DNA from: Corynebacterium bouchesdurhonense
Lineage (GTDB): Bacteria; Actinomycetota; Actinomycetes; Mycobacteriales; Mycobacteriaceae
Direction of reading: 5' to 3'
Assembly (NCBI RefSeq): GCF_900078305.2
Contig: NZ_LT546028.1
Coordinates: 1,124,570-1,188,569, forward strand
DNA length: 64,000 bases
Part shown: positions 7,927-16,862 of the stretch, piece after piece
How positions within the stretch are numbered: position 1 is the first letter of the stretch
Layout: each line of letters starts with the position of its first letter
Made by a program: the position numbers and the translations under genes
The notes under the pieces: generated by a model
Databases searched by the model: none
Told to the model about the DNA's origin: nothing
Seen by the model: the letters and a program-made list of their open reading frames with translations, nothing else

Positions 7927-8913
7927 CCCAAGACCACACTGGGCTACTTTTCAAAGAGCGCCAGTGGGCTACATTTCGAAGAGCGCTCACACACGAGCCC
8001 CGTCGGCCAGGAGCTTGTCAGACGCGCTGCTTATCCCCGAATTGGTGAGAGTCTTCGAGGACAACTTCAGCGTGTACGGGGTACGCAAGATGTGGAAGGC
8101 CATGCAGCGCGCTGGCTGGGACATCGGTCGTGATCAGACGGCACAGTTGATGAAACTCGCCGGCATCCAAGGCCGCAGAAGGGGCCGCACTCCGATCACA
8201 ACGCTTCGGGCTGATGTCCCGGATCGTCGTCCTGATCTGGTCAATCGTGACTTCACCGCGTCAGCGCCGTACCGGCTGTGGGTCGCTGACATCACCTACG
8301 TGCGTACCCTGTCGGGGTTTGCGTACACCGCGTTCATCACCGATGTGTACTCCCGCAAGATTGTCGGGGTTGCCACCAGGGCGAGCATGCGCACCGATGA
8401 GCTGCCTCTTGAGGCTTTTGAGCACGCTCTGTATCACGCAGGTGATCTTCGCGCTGAAGGACTAGTACACCACAGCGATCGCGGCTCGCAGTACGTGTCC
8501 ATCCGCTACGGTGAGGCACTCGCTCAAGCTGGGATCGATCCGTCCGTTGGCACCGTCGGCGATTCCTACGACAACGCGTTGGCGGAAACGGTCAACGGTC
8601 TCTACAAGACCGAGCTGATCTATCCCCACCGGCCGTGGACGTCGGTTGGGGAAGTCGAAATCGCGACCCTTCGCTGGGTGTACTGGTGGAACAACCACCG
8701 CCTGCACGAGTCATTGGGATACATCACCCCACAAGAGATGGAAGACGCCTACTATCGACAATCACACGCCCAGCCGTTGGGCGTTCAATAAGCGGAACGA
8801 AAACCAGGACGCTTCACTCTCCAAAAGTTACCCAATTTTGAAAACCGGGTTTAACCTGGAAGGAGTTTCCTGAATTGAACGGAAAAGTTAACCGAAATTC
8901 CCGCAGACAATGG

Positions 8914-8986
8914 TGCCCCAGAGAGGAATCGAACCTCCGACACCGGCTTTAGGAGAGCCGTGCTCTATCCACTGAGCTACTAGGGC
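8914..8986 (-). tRNA. tRNA-Arg (anticodon CCU)
   Basis: The 73-nt cloverleaf reads GCCCTAG at the 5' acceptor strand and CTGGGGC plus discriminator A at the 3' end. The anticodon arm is CGGCT-CTCCTAA-AGCCG, giving anticodon CCT (reads AGG). The T-arm contains GGTTCGATTCC. CCA is not encoded. Its 3' end faces the insertion-sequence block, as expected if the block grew at a tRNA integration hotspot. Confidence 0.95.
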
Positions 8987-9028
8987 AATGGCGCTAGGGT
9001 ACCGCAGGGCGATACGGGCGCCGAAATC

Positions 9029-9307
9029 CTACTCGCCCCCGGTGAGCTCGCGGAGCTTCGCGCGGACGGCGGAAGCTTCGGGGTTGGTCTCGTGGGTGCC
9101 GTCGGAGTAAAGCACGGTGGGCACGATGCGGTTGCCGCCGTTGACGGACTCGATCCAGGCGTTGACATCTTCCATGCCGTCGGCCTCAACGTCCACGAGG
9201 TCGTACGGGGTTTCGGTGCGGTCGAGGCGCTCGCGCAGCTTGCGGCAGAACGGGCACCAGTCGGCGGCGAAGATGGTCACGTGCGAGGAGGTCTCGGGGG
9301 TGGTCAT
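9029..9307 (-). CDS. mrx1: Mycoredoxin-type glutaredoxin-fold protein (Mrx1)
   Basis: This 92-residue thioredoxin-fold protein has the active site DWCPFCRKLRERL (CPFC), the cis-Pro loop RIVPTVLYSDGT and a short C-terminal helix, matching the size and motif order of actinobacterial mycoredoxin-1, which reduces mycothiol-mixed disulfides. I chose the ATG at 9307 (MTTPETSSHV) because AAAGG lies about 8 bases upstream; the longer frame (MKGSA...) would begin inside that site. It follows the folA stop by 11 bp and is probably the last gene of the cysQ-thyA-folA-mrx1 transcript. Confidence 0.88.
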   Translation of the reverse strand: MTTPETSSHVTIFAADWCPFCRKLRERLDRTETPYDLVDVEADGMEDVNAWIESVNGGNRIVPTVLYSDGTHETNPEASAVRAKLRELTGGE

Positions 9308-9357
9308 GGCAGAGCCTTTCAAAGCCTTTCGAATCGTTGGAACTTGTAGCGCAGCCC

Positions 9358-9369
9358 GCTTGTCGACGC
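9358..9369 (-). repeat. Exact dispersed 12-mer (in folA 3' part)
   Basis: The plus strand reads GCTTGTCGACGC, so relative to folA it is antisense. Codes for WLASTSGL at the folA C-terminus. Confidence 0.85.
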
Positions 9370-9429
9370 CAGCCAGTCACCGTCCGCGACCAGCTCGAAG
9401 TCCGCGCCGATGGCGGGGGCGGGCCCCTG

Positions 9430-9640
9430 TACCAATCTGACGATTCCGAAGATCTTACGAGGCCCAATCCTGGACCGTTTCGACACCCATAGGACAAAAT
9501 AAAGTTTGTGACACTACCCGCGACGTAGCATCGTTCTACGTTCCCCTGCCTCTTTCGCTCTTTTTCTATCCCCCGCCCCCCCCCCCCCCCCCTCCCACCC
9601 GCGTAGATCGGTCGGCGGCGCCAGATGTGTAAAAGAGACA
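9430..9640. other. Probable non-genomic sequence: poly-C run and Nextera-like adapter
   Basis: 9623-9640 reads AGATGTGTAAAAGAGACA; with the following base it differs from the 19-base Nextera mosaic end AGATGTGTATAAGAGACAG at two positions. It is preceded by TCGGCGGCGCC, a degraded form of the adapter TCGTCGGCAGCGTC, and by TAGATCGG, one base from a common i5 index (TAGATCGC). Upstream is a C17 run (9576-9592). The genomic folA sequence resumes immediately after the mosaic end, as it would in a raw tagmented read. The origin of 9430-9575 is unclear. Confidence 0.8.
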
Positions 9641-9956
9641 CCCTCGTCGATGGTGGACTCGTAGAGCTGGCCACCGCCGATGATCCACGCGTCCGCCTCC
9701 AAGTCGGGCAGGTCGGGGGAGACGTACGCGCCGTCGGACCACTCGCCGGGCTCGCGGGAGGACAGGACGTGGTTGGCGCGGCCCGGCAGTGGGCGCTTGG
9801 GCAGGGACTGCCAGGTGTTGCGGCCCATGATGATGGGGTGGCCCATGGTGACTTCCTTGAAGTGGCGGAGGTCCTCCGGCAGGTGCCACGGCATGGACTC
9901 GCCGTCCCCGATCACGCCGTCGAGCGACTGCGCCCAGATGGCGCCGAGCCTCGCCA

Positions 9957-10769
9957 TTACACCGACACCTGTGCCTTAATGGTGGGGTGCGGGTCATACC
10001 CCGTCACCGCGATGTCGTCGAAGGTGTAGCTGAAGATCGAGTCGGCCTTGCGCAGCTTAAGCTGCGGGTAGGGGCGAGGCGCACGGGAGAGCTGCTCGCG
10101 GACCTGGTCCACGTGGTTGTTGTAGATGTGGCAGTCACCGCCCGTCCAGATCAGCTCGCCCACCTCCAGGCCCGCCTGCTGGGCAAACATGTGCGTGAGC
10201 AGCGCGTAGGAGGCGATGTTGAACGGCACGCCGAGGAACATGTCCGCCGAGCGCTGGTATACCTGCATGGACAGCTTCCCGTCCGCCACGTAGAGCTGGA
10301 AGAGCAGGTGGCACGGCATGAGCGCCATCTTGTCCAGCTCCGCCACGTTCCACGCTGAGACGAGGTTGCGGCGCGAATCCGGGTTGGCCTGCAGCTCCTC
10401 CAGGGCTCGCGCGATCTGGTCAATGTGCTGCCCGTCCGGCGTGGGCCACGAGCGCCACTGCACGCCGTAGACCGGGCCGAGTTCGCCGTCGGCGTCCGCC
10501 CACTCGTTCCAGATACGGATGCCGTTCTCCTGCAGCCAGCGCACGTTGGACTTGCCGCGCAGGAACCAGAGCAGCTCTCCCACCACTGCCTTGAAGTACA
10601 CGTTCTTGGTGGTGAGGAGGGGGAAGGAATCCGCCAGGTTGTAGCGTAGCTGGCGGCCGAACACGCTGCGCGTGCCGGTGCCGGTGCGGTCGCCTTTGTC
10701 GGCGCCGTGCTCGAGAACGTCCCTGAGCAGGTCCTCGTACGGGGTTGGTACTGCCACCGGTTGGGTCAC
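9957..10769 (-). CDS. thyA: Thymidylate synthase ThyA
   Basis: 270 residues, the full bacterial length. Signature blocks are visible: [11 protein letters not shown] (phosphate loop), [22 protein letters not shown], the catalytic Cys in [31 protein letters not shown], and [13 protein letters not shown]. It methylates dUMP with methylene-THF and releases DHF, which FolA downstream recycles. The GTG start overlaps the cysQ stop (GTGA), and its own stop overlaps the folA ATG, so translation is coupled along cysQ-thyA-folA. No anomalies. Confidence 0.97.
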   Translation of the reverse strand: MTQPVAVPTPYEDLLRDVLEHGADKGDRTGTGTRSVFGRQLRYNLADSFPLLTTKNVYFKAVVGELLWFLRGKSNVRWLQENGIRIWNEWADADGELGPVYGVQWRSWPTPDGQHIDQIARALEELQANPDSRRNLVSAWNVAELDKMALMPCHLLFQLYVADGKLSMQVYQRSADMFLGVPFNIASYALLTHMFAQQAGLEVGELIWTGGDCHIYNNHVDQVREQLSRAPRPYPQLKLRKADSIFSYTFDDIAVTGYDPHPTIKAQVSV

Positions 10770-11542
10770 TCGCTCGCCACTCCTTCAAAGCCGCCGTTTG
10801 CTTCCGCGAATTTCGCGCAGGCAGCAAGGATATCGTCAGCCAGCTCGGGGCGGCAGATCAGCAGGTCAGGGACATAGGTGTCCGGGTTGTTGTAGCGCAG
10901 CTGAGAGCCGTCCAGCCGCGAACAGTGCAGGCCCGCCGCCAGGGACACACCCACCGGTGCCGCCTGGTCCCACTCGTACTGGCCGCCGGCGTGGATGTAC
11001 GCGTCATAATCCCCCAGCAGCACGTGCATCGCCTTGGCGCCAGCGGAGCCGACCTGGACCGTCTCGAGCCCGAGCTCACCGGCCACGTACCCGGCCACAA
11101 CGGGCGGGCGGTTACGGCTCATGGCCACCTTGCCGGACATGGGGCCCGCCACGTGGCGCACGTCGGAAGACTTGAACACCACGCCCAAGTCCGGCAGCCC
11201 CACCGCGGCGTGGGTGGGCACCCCGTTCTCCACCAGCGCCACGTGCACCGCCCAGTCCTGGCGGCCGGTGGCGAACTCCTTGGTGCCGTCGAGCGGATCC
11301 ACGATCCATACGCGGTCATTGTCCAACCGGGCCAGGTCGTCCGCCGCCTCCTCGGAAAGGAACCCGTCACCTGGGCGATGCTGCTCCAGCACGCGCGCGA
11401 TCCAGTTCTGCGCCAGATCATCGCCCGCCTCGCCCAGCTCGCGCCCGCGCAGCAGGCCCACCCCGCGGATTCCCTTCAGAATTTCCCCTGTGCCCTGCGC
11501 GATGAGGTTGGTCAGCCTGGAGTCTGAATACTGAGCGCTCAT
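10766..11542 (-). CDS. cysQ: 3'(2'),5'-bisphosphate nucleotidase CysQ
   Basis: This 258-residue inositol-monophosphatase-family enzyme carries the metal motifs [24 protein letters not shown] and [16 protein letters not shown]. CysQ hydrolyses 3'-phosphoadenosine 5'-phosphate (or PAPS) in sulfur assimilation; FIG/CysQ-like members can also act on inositol phosphates. I chose the ATG at 11542 ([10 protein letters not shown]), since the 32 extra upstream codons are Arg-rich and unlike the family. First gene of the cysQ-thyA-folA-mrx1 run, divergent from lhr across a spacer with a strong palindrome. Confidence 0.9.
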   Translation of the reverse strand: MSAQYSDSRLTNLIAQGTGEILKGIRGVGLLRGRELGEAGDDLAQNWIARVLEQHRPGDGFLSEEAADDLARLDNDRVWIVDPLDGTKEFATGRQDWAVHVALVENGVPTHAAVGLPDLGVVFKSSDVRHVAGPMSGKVAMSRNRPPVVAGYVAGELGLETVQVGSAGAKAMHVLLGDYDAYIHAGGQYEWDQAAPVGVSLAAGLHCSRLDGSQLRYNNPDTYVPDLLICRPELADDILAACAKFAEANGGFEGVASE

Positions 11543-11630
11543 AGGCTCCGAGTTTAGCCGGTATGCGGAACTTCGTGGCTGGGCTTTACGTTGGCGGGGT
11601 ATGCCTGCCCGGAGCCACCCAAAACGGCAG

Positions 11631-11672
11631 CATGCCACTTAACTTCCCACATATGGCATGTTAAGTGGCATG
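11631..11672. promoter_or_regulatory. 13-bp perfect inverted repeat between cysQ and lhr
   Basis: CATGCCACTTAAC (11631-11643) and GTTAAGTGGCATG (11660-11672) are perfect arms around a 16-base spacer. The right arm is followed by a diverged copy of the same word (CATGTTGAGTGG), so there are three related half-sites. The location in the divergent cysQ/lhr spacer fits an operator or a hairpin; the regulator is unknown. Confidence 0.6.
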
Positions 11673-11730
11673 TTGAGTGGCAAGCTTCCTCGAGGCTTCG
11701 ACTCAACCCCGCCACGGTAGGATCTTCGCC

Positions 11731-14700
11731 ATGTCTGACAACGTCCTCGACCGCTTCCACCCGCAGGTGGCGACGTGGTTCGAGGAAGTCTTTTCCGCCC
11801 CCACGGCGGTGCAGGACCAGGCGTGGCGCTCCATCTCCGCGGGCGAGAGCACGCTGGTGGTGGCGCCAACCGGCTCTGGCAAGACGCTCGCAGCTTTCCT
11901 CTGGTCGCTGAACTCCCTGGTTGAGCGCGCCGGCCAGCAGGCGCTGCCTATCGACGGTGCGAAGCGGTCCACGCACGGCGGTGTGCGCGTGCTCTACATA
12001 TCCCCGCTGAAGGCCCTCGGCGTGGACGTGGAGAACAACCTCCGCGCGCCGCTCAACGGGATCGCCCGCGTAGCGCAGCGCATGGGCCGGGACATGCCGG
12101 ACATCTCGGTCGGCGTGCGCTCCGGCGACACACCCCAGGCGGAGCGCAACCGACAGCTGCGCAAGCCCCCGGACATCCTGATCACCACGCCCGAGTCGCT
12201 CTACCTCATGCTCACGTCCAAGGCTGCGGCGGTGCTCAAGACAGTGGACACAGTGATTGTGGATGAGATCCACGCCCTCGCTGGCACCAAGCGCGGCGTT
12301 CACCTAGCGCTCTCGCTGGAGCGGCTGCAACGGTTTGCGGGCACCTTCCAACGTATCGGCCTTTCCGCCACGGTCCGCCCGCTCGAGACGGTGGCCAATT
12401 TCCTCGGGCCCCGCACCACCATCATCAACCCTCCCGCAGAGAAGCGCTGGGAGCTCACCGTCAGCGTGCCGGTGGATGACATGAGCGACCTCCCCGTGCC
12501 CGAGGACGCCTCCACCATCGGGGAGGCAGTGCTCGACGATGGGCTTTTGCTTGACGACGCCCGCCCCAACACCCCCGAAACCCCACTCCCACCAGGGGCC
12601 AAGAACTCCATCTGGCCCCACATTGAGCAGGCCGTCTACCGCGAGGTGATGCAGCACCGCTCCACCATCGTCTTTGTCAACTCCCGGCGCACCGCCGAGC
12701 GCTTGACCAGCCAGCTCAACGAGCTGTGGGCGGCCGAGCACGACCCGGAGGCGCTCAGCCCGCCCACCCGGCGCCCGCCCGCGCAGCTGATGAAGTCCGT
12801 GGACACCGCGGGCCACGCCGCGCCCGTGATCGCGCGCGCCCACCACGGCTCGGTGTCCAAGGAGGAGCGCCTCCAGACCGAGACGATGCTCAAAGAGGGA
12901 TCGCTCCGCGCCGTGATCGCCACCAGCTCCCTCGAGCTGGGCATTGACATGGGCGCGGTGGACCTGGTGATTCAGGTGGAATCCCCGCCGTCCGTTGCTT
13001 CCGGCCTGCAGCGTGTGGGCCGCGCCGGGCACTCGGTGGGCGCGGTGTCCGAGGGCACCTTCTACCCCAAGCACCGCTCCGACTTGGTGCAGACGGCGGT
13101 GACTGTGCCGCGCATGCGCGAGGGATTGATCGAGGAGGTACACCCGCCGCGCAGCCCGCTCGACGTGCTGGCTCAACAGACGGTGGCGGCCATCGCCTTC
13201 GAGGACCTCGACGTGGACGAGTGGTACGACACGGTGCGGCGCGCCTGGCCCTACCGCGATCTGGCCCGGGAGGTCTTCGACTCGGTGATCGACCTGGTGG
13301 TGGGCGTGTACCCGTCCACTGACTTCGCCGAGCTGCGCCCCCGCGCGATCCTCGAGGGCACCACCTTGAAGGCTCGCCCCGGCGCCCAGCGCGTGGCGGT
13401 GACCAACGCCGGCACGATCCCGGACCGCGGCATGTTCGGTGTGTTCCTGGTGGGCTCCGACGCGGAGGGCGGCGTGCCCAGGCGCGTCGGTGAGCTGGAC
13501 GAGGAGATGGTCTACGAGTCCCGCGTCGGCGACGTGTTCACGCTCGGCGCCTCGAGTTGGCGCATTGAGAACATCACGCGCGACCAGGTTCAAGTGTCTC
13601 CCGCGCCGGGGCACACCGGCAGGCTGCCATTCTGGACCGGCGACGCACTGGGGCGGCCGTATGAGTTGGGGAAGGCGTTGGGAAGGTTCCGTCGAGAAGC
13701 AAAAAGCTCCATCGACCCGAGCCTGGATGAGCGGGCGCGCAACAACCTACTGCGCTACCTCGAGGAGCAGGAGGAGGCGACCGGCATCCTGCCGGACGAG
13801 ACGACGCTGGTGCTCGAGCGTTTCACCGACGAAATAGGGGATTGGCGGGTGGTGCTGCACACGCCGTTTGGCAAGGGTGTCAACGCCGCGTGGGCGTTGG
13901 CGACGGGCTGGCGCGTGGCGCAGGAGACCGGTATGGACGCGCAGGCGGTGGCGGGCGACGACGGCATCGTGCTGCGCCTGCCGCAGGGGGAGAAGGAGCC
14001 CGACGGCAGCCTGTTCCAGTTCGACGCGGACGAGATCGCGGACATTGTGACAGAGCAGGTGGGCAACTCGGCGCTGTTTGCCTCCCGCTTCCGCGAGTGC
14101 GCCGCCCGCGCGCTGCTGCTGCCGCGCCGTAACCCCGGCAAGCGCGCGCCGCTGTGGCAGCAGCGCCAACGCGCGGAGCAGCTGTTGGACGTCGCCCGGA
14201 ACTACCCGTCATTCCCCATCATCTTGGAGACGGTCCGCGAGTGCCTCCAGGACGTCTACGACCTGCCCGCGCTGCAGGAGGTCATGCGCGATGTGAACAC
14301 GCGCCGGGTGCGCATCGCCGAGGTGACCACGGAGCAGCCGAGCCCCTTCGCGTCCTCGCTGCTGTTCAACTACACCGGCGCGTTCATGTACGAAGGTGAC
14401 ACGCCGCTCGCGGAGAAGCGCGCCGCCGCGCTGTCTTTGGACCCGTCGCTGCTGGCCAAGCTGCTCGGCACCGTTGAGCTGCGCGAACTGCTGGACGCGG
14501 ACATTATCGCGGAGGTCGACGCGTCGCTTCGCCGCGTCGGCCGTGCCGAGACTTCAGAGCAGTTCGCGGATACCTTGCGCATCGTGGGGCCAGTGCCTGT
14601 CGACGAGCTCGCGCTCTACACCACCGTCCCCCTGAACTCGCTCGAGCAGTCCCTGCATGGGCGCGTCATGCGGGTGCGCATCGGCGGGCGCGAGCACATC

Positions 14701-16395
14701 GCCCAGACCCTCGACGCGCCGTTGCTTCGCGACGGCCTCGGGGTCCCCGTCCCACCCGGAGTAGCTGCCCAGGTGGACACCATCCAAGACGCCCTGGCCC
14801 AGCTCGTGGGCAGGTGGGTGCGCACCCGCGGGCCGTTCACGTTGCGCGACTTGGCCGATGCGTTCGGGTTGGCGGTGGGCGCCGCGCATTCTGCGCTGCA
14901 GCCCTTAATAGATAAGGACAAAGTGATCCCCGGGCGCTACCGCCAGGGCGTGGAGGAGGAGGAGGAGTACGTCGCCGCCGAGGTGCTGCGCATCATCCGA
15001 ACCCGCTCCCTGGCTGCGGCGCGGGCGCAGACCCGGCCGGTGTCGCAGTCGGCGTACGGGCGGTTCCTGCCGGCGTGGTCCAACGTCGCCCCGGTGGGTG
15101 TGGTGCCCGCGCTGCGCGGGGCCGACGGCGTGTACTCGGTGCTGGAGCAGCTGGCCGGGGTGCGGCTGCCTGCTTCTGCCTGGGAGTCCCACATCCTGCC
15201 CGCGAGGGTGGGGGACTACTCGCCGGCGATGCTGGACGAGCTCACGGCATCCGGCGAGATCGTCATCGTCGGCGCTGGCAAGGCGGGTGCGCGCGACCCG
15301 TGGATCATGCTGCTGCCCGCCGACTACGCCGCCCAGCTCATGCCGCAGGTGGACGAGCCGCTGCTTTCGCTGACGCAAGCGCAGGTGATGGAGAAAGTGC
15401 GCCGCGGCGGTGGATTCCTGTTCCAGGACCTGCTTGAACCCACGACAACTACCGACGAACTGCGCGAGGCGATGTGGGACCTGGTCGAGGCCGGGTTCCT
15501 CTCACCCGATTCTTTCGCCCCGATTCGAGCACGGTTGGCTGGCGGGAAGACGGCACATCGGGCGAAGCGGAGGCCGTCGAGAAGCAGAGTGCGCTCGGGC
15601 CGCACAAGCTTTGCCACGCTCACCCCACCCGACATGATCGGCCGCTGGTCGCTCACGCCGACCCCGGACAGCGATGCGACGCGGCGTTCGGTGGCGTTGG
15701 GGGAGTCGCTGCTCGACCGCTACGGTGTGGTCACCCGCGGCTCCGTGGTGGCGGAAGACATCCTGGGCGGGTTCGCGCTGGCGTATAAGACGCTGTCCGG
15801 GTTCGAGGAATCCGGCAAGGCAATGCGCGGATACCTGGTGGAGGGACTCGGTGCGTCGCAGTTTTCCACGCCCGCGACGATCGACCGCCTGCGCGGCCAC
15901 CAGGATTCGGACGACCTGGTCGGCTGGCCCTCGGGCGCGAAGAACCCGAACGTATACGTGCTCGCCGCCACCGATCCCGCGAACCCATACGGCGCGGCGC
16001 TGCCATGGCCGGAGCAAGGCCCGACCCGCTCCGCGGGGGCAATGGTCGTGCTTATCGACGGCCTCCTTGCCGCCCACATCACCCGCGGAGGCAAGACCAT
16101 GACCACGTTCTTCGACACCTTCCCCGAGGGGGTGGGCGACCCGATGCCGCTGGTCATTGATGCCCTGACGCAGGCGGTGAGGGAGGGGCGGATGCAACCC
16201 TTGGGCGTCGAGAAGCTCAATGGTGCTCCCGCGTTCGGGCTGAAGGAGTACGGCGCGACCGTGAGCCACAAGGGTGTGCGCATCGGCGGGAAGGCCTCGG
16301 CACCCCCGAAGCGGAGGGGCAGGAGCGTGGCCGAGGCGCTGGGGGAGCTGGAGCCGGAACCGGAGCCGCCCGAGGGCTTGAGCTTCGACGACTAA
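11731..16395 (+). CDS. lhr: Large helicase-related protein Lhr (superfamily 2 DNA helicase)
   Basis: 1554 residues, the usual length of actinobacterial Lhr (core plus C-terminal domain). The core has Walker A APTGSGKT (residues 45-52), Walker B VDEIHAL (~residue 180), IGLSATVRP (motif III), ATSSLELGIDMGAVDLVIQ (motif V) and LQRVGRAGH (motif VI). A winged-helix and beta-barrel Lhr-core and a long C-terminal domain follow. Lhr is a 3'-5' translocase in DNA repair. I chose the ATG at 11731 because AGGAT lies upstream and the longer frame adds nothing conserved. In mycobacteria lhr lies beside nei2; here a toxin-antitoxin island intervenes. The extreme C-terminus (EPEPEPPEGLSFDD) is repeated downstream. 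Confidence 0.96.
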   Translation: MSDNVLDRFHPQVATWFEEVFSAPTAVQDQAWRSISAGESTLVVAPTGSGKTLAAFLWSLNSLVERAGQQALPIDGAKRSTHGGVRVLYISPLKALGVDVENNLRAPLNGIARVAQRMGRDMPDISVGVRSGDTPQAERNRQLRKPPDILITTPESLYLMLTSKAAAVLKTVDTVIVDEIHALAGTKRGVHLALSLERLQRFAGTFQRIGLSATVRPLETVANFLGPRTTIINPPAEKRWELTVSVPVDDMSDLPVPEDASTIGEAVLDDGLLLDDARPNTPETPLPPGAKNSIWPHIEQAVYREVMQHRSTIVFVNSRRTAERLTSQLNELWAAEHDPEALSPPTRRPPAQLMKSVDTAGHAAPVIARAHHGSVSKEERLQTETMLKEGSLRAVIATSSLELGIDMGAVDLVIQVESPPSVASGLQRVGRAGHSVGAVSEGTFYPKHRSDLVQTAVTVPRMREGLIEEVHPPRSPLDVLAQQTVAAIAFEDLDVDEWYDTVRRAWPYRDLAREVFDSVIDLVVGVYPSTDFAELRPRAILEGTTLKARPGAQRVAVTNAGTIPDRGMFGVFLVGSDAEGGVPRRVGELDEEMVYESRVGDVFTLGASSWRIENITRDQVQVSPAPGHTGRLPFWTGDALGRPYELGKALGRFRREAKSSIDPSLDERARNNLLRYLEEQEEATGILPDETTLVLERFTDEIGDWRVVLHTPFGKGVNAAWALATGWRVAQETGMDAQAVAGDDGIVLRLPQGEKEPDGSLFQFDADEIADIVTEQVGNSALFASRFRECAARALLLPRRNPGKRAPLWQQRQRAEQLLDVARNYPSFPIILETVRECLQDVYDLPALQEVMRDVNTRRVRIAEVTTEQPSPFASSLLFNYTGAFMYEGDTPLAEKRAAALSLDPSLLAKLLGTVELRELLDADIIAEVDASLRRVGRAETSEQFADTLRIVGPVPVDELALYTTVPLNSLEQSLHGRVMRVRIGGREHIAQTLDAPLLRDGLGVPVPPGVAAQVDTIQDALAQLVGRWVRTRGPFTLRDLADAFGLAVGAAHSALQPLIDKDKVIPGRYRQGVEEEEEYVAAEVLRIIRTRSLAAARAQTRPVSQSAYGRFLPAWSNVAPVGVVPALRGADGVYSVLEQLAGVRLPASAWESHILPARVGDYSPAMLDELTASGEIVIVGAGKAGARDPWIMLLPADYAAQLMPQVDEPLLSLTQAQVMEKVRRGGGFLFQDLLEPTTTTDELREAMWDLVEAGFLSPDSFAPIRARLAGGKTAHRAKRRPSRSRVRSGRTSFATLTPPDMIGRWSLTPTPDSDATRRSVALGESLLDRYGVVTRGSVVAEDILGGFALAYKTLSGFEESGKAMRGYLVEGLGASQFSTPATIDRLRGHQDSDDLVGWPSGAKNPNVYVLAATDPANPYGAALPWPEQGPTRSAGAMVVLIDGLLAAHITRGGKTMTTFFDTFPEGVGDPMPLVIDALTQAVREGRMQPLGVEKLNGAPAFGLKEYGATVSHKGVRIGGKASAPPKRRGRSVAEALGELEPEPEPPEGLSFDD

Positions 16396-16437
16396 GGCTG
16401 GACTTCAAGCAACTCGCGCAATGCAGCAGCTGCCCTT

Positions 16438-16605
16438 TTACCGGCAGCACCAGCCCAACTCACGTTGCAAAGCCTGAGACATCTCATCGATGACCCCTGG
16501 ACTCCAACGAACTTCAATTGCGGTTGTGTGATCTGCGTAAACGAAAAAATCCCGCAAAATGCGGGAAAAGAGGATGTTGGCATCGATAAACACGACCGCA
16601 GCCAC
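16438..16605 (-). pseudogene. Truncated PIN-domain toxin fragment
   Basis: A GTG overlapping the stop of the upstream antitoxin-like gene (TAGTG) opens 55 codons: VVFIDANILFSRILRDFF, then VRWSPGVIDEMSQALQRELG. FIDANILFSR is the first acidic strand of a PIN nuclease domain (catalytic Asp). Full PIN toxins are 130-190 residues, so the remaining acidic residues are missing. A different frame continues the hydrophilic sequence (SWAGAAGKRAAAALREL) to a stop next to the lhr stop, suggesting a frameshift plus a truncation where this DNA joins lhr. Confidence 0.6.
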
Positions 16606-16829
16606 TAGTTGTCTTGACCCATCTCGTCACACAGCGCAGACATCTCGCAAGCAATCTCCCACTTGCGCTGAGCGTCCGTCTGCAGTGAGTCGAGCAGCTC
16701 CAACACCGCCTGTGCATCCTCGCGATCGAGTGAAACCGCAGTCTCAGCAGCATCGGCGTTCGCGACTGCTCGCCGCAAAGCGCGTGAGCTCCGGGCAAGG
16801 AGCGACTGCGGGATATGAGCTGTGGTCAT
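16605..16829 (-). CDS. Small antitoxin-like protein upstream of the PIN fragment
   Basis: 74 residues, acidic C-terminus, helix-rich (SLLARSSRALRRAVANAD, SLDREDAQAVLELLDSLQ, KWEIACEMSALCDEMGQDN). I do not recognise a named family. Position and overlap with the PIN fragment start (TAGTG) make an antitoxin the best guess. It begins just after the 3'-lhr duplicate, so its promoter would have to lie within or before that remnant. Confidence 0.6.
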   Translation of the reverse strand: MTTAHIPQSLLARSSRALRRAVANADAAETAVSLDREDAQAVLELLDSLQTDAQRKWEIACEMSALCDEMGQDN

Positions 16830-16862
16830 GACGGCAGTGTAACTGGCTTAGCAGTCTGTGGA

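Larger units (their letters stand above)
5839..7991 (+). mobile_element. Intact IS21-family element with 5-bp target duplication CACGA
   Basis: The left end reads TGTCAGCGCTCGTTGAAAAG; the right end read inwards is TGTGAGCGCTCTTCGAAATG. Each end carries two copies of a sub-terminal block ending AAAAGTAGCCC or AAATGTAGCCC, the multiple terminal repeats typical of IS21. The 5-bp direct repeat CACGA flanks it at 5834-5838 and 7992-7996, and removing it restores the IS3 orfB frame. istA and istB are both intact, so this is the youngest insertion in the block and is probably mobile. Confidence 0.93.
5719..8791 (+). pseudogene. IS3-family transposase OrfB (rve integrase), split by IS21 insertion
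   Basis: Codons 1-40 (MIEYIDTYRDRFGVEAICRT ... SRGYRAAKTR) lie at 5719-5838. The rest resumes at 7997 (APSARSLSDALLIPEL) and runs to the stop at 8791. Joined after removing one CACGA target copy, they give about 304 residues in one frame. The DDE core is present: YRLWVADITYV (first D), VHHSDRGSQYVS (second D) and DNALAETVNGLYKTELI (E), with the C-terminal WYNxxRxH-like YWWNNHRLHESLGYITP. The gene is inactive only because of the insertion, so the IS3 copy was probably functional until recently. Confidence 0.88.
5356..8816 (+). mobile_element. IS3-family element interrupted by an IS21-family element
   Basis: The ends are imperfect inverted repeats. The left end reads TGAGGCGTCCTGGGTTTAG at 5356; the right end, read inwards from 8816, is TGAAGCGTCCTGGTTTTCG. 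Between them are orfA, a split orfB and the IS21 insertion. Removing 5839-7996 (the IS21 element plus one target copy) restores an element of about 1.3 kb with a continuous orfB, normal for IS3. The left flank is IS256 transposase DNA and the right flank (CTCTCC...) is not. No matching short target duplication is visible, which implies a deletion or recombination on the right after insertion. Confidence 0.85.
9319..9957 (-). pseudogene. folA: Dihydrofolate reductase FolA, interrupted by foreign sequence (probable assembly artefact)
   Basis: The N-terminal ~106 residues are a normal [63 protein letters not shown]. After TIDEG (about 9641) the sequence becomes junk. A genuine DHFR C-terminus (PAIGADFELVADGDWLAST, LRYKFQRFERL, stop at 9319) resumes near 9429. 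Roughly 15-25 residues are replaced by about 210 bases containing a C17 run and adapter-like sequence. The start overlaps the thyA stop (TAATG), the usual thyA-folA coupling. DHFR makes tetrahydrofolate and pairs functionally with ThyA, so a truly broken folA would be surprising. Confidence 0.85.

Noticed and set aside
12304..13614. Long minus-strand frame inside lhr
   Set aside because: Shadow of lhr; no domain and no start context.
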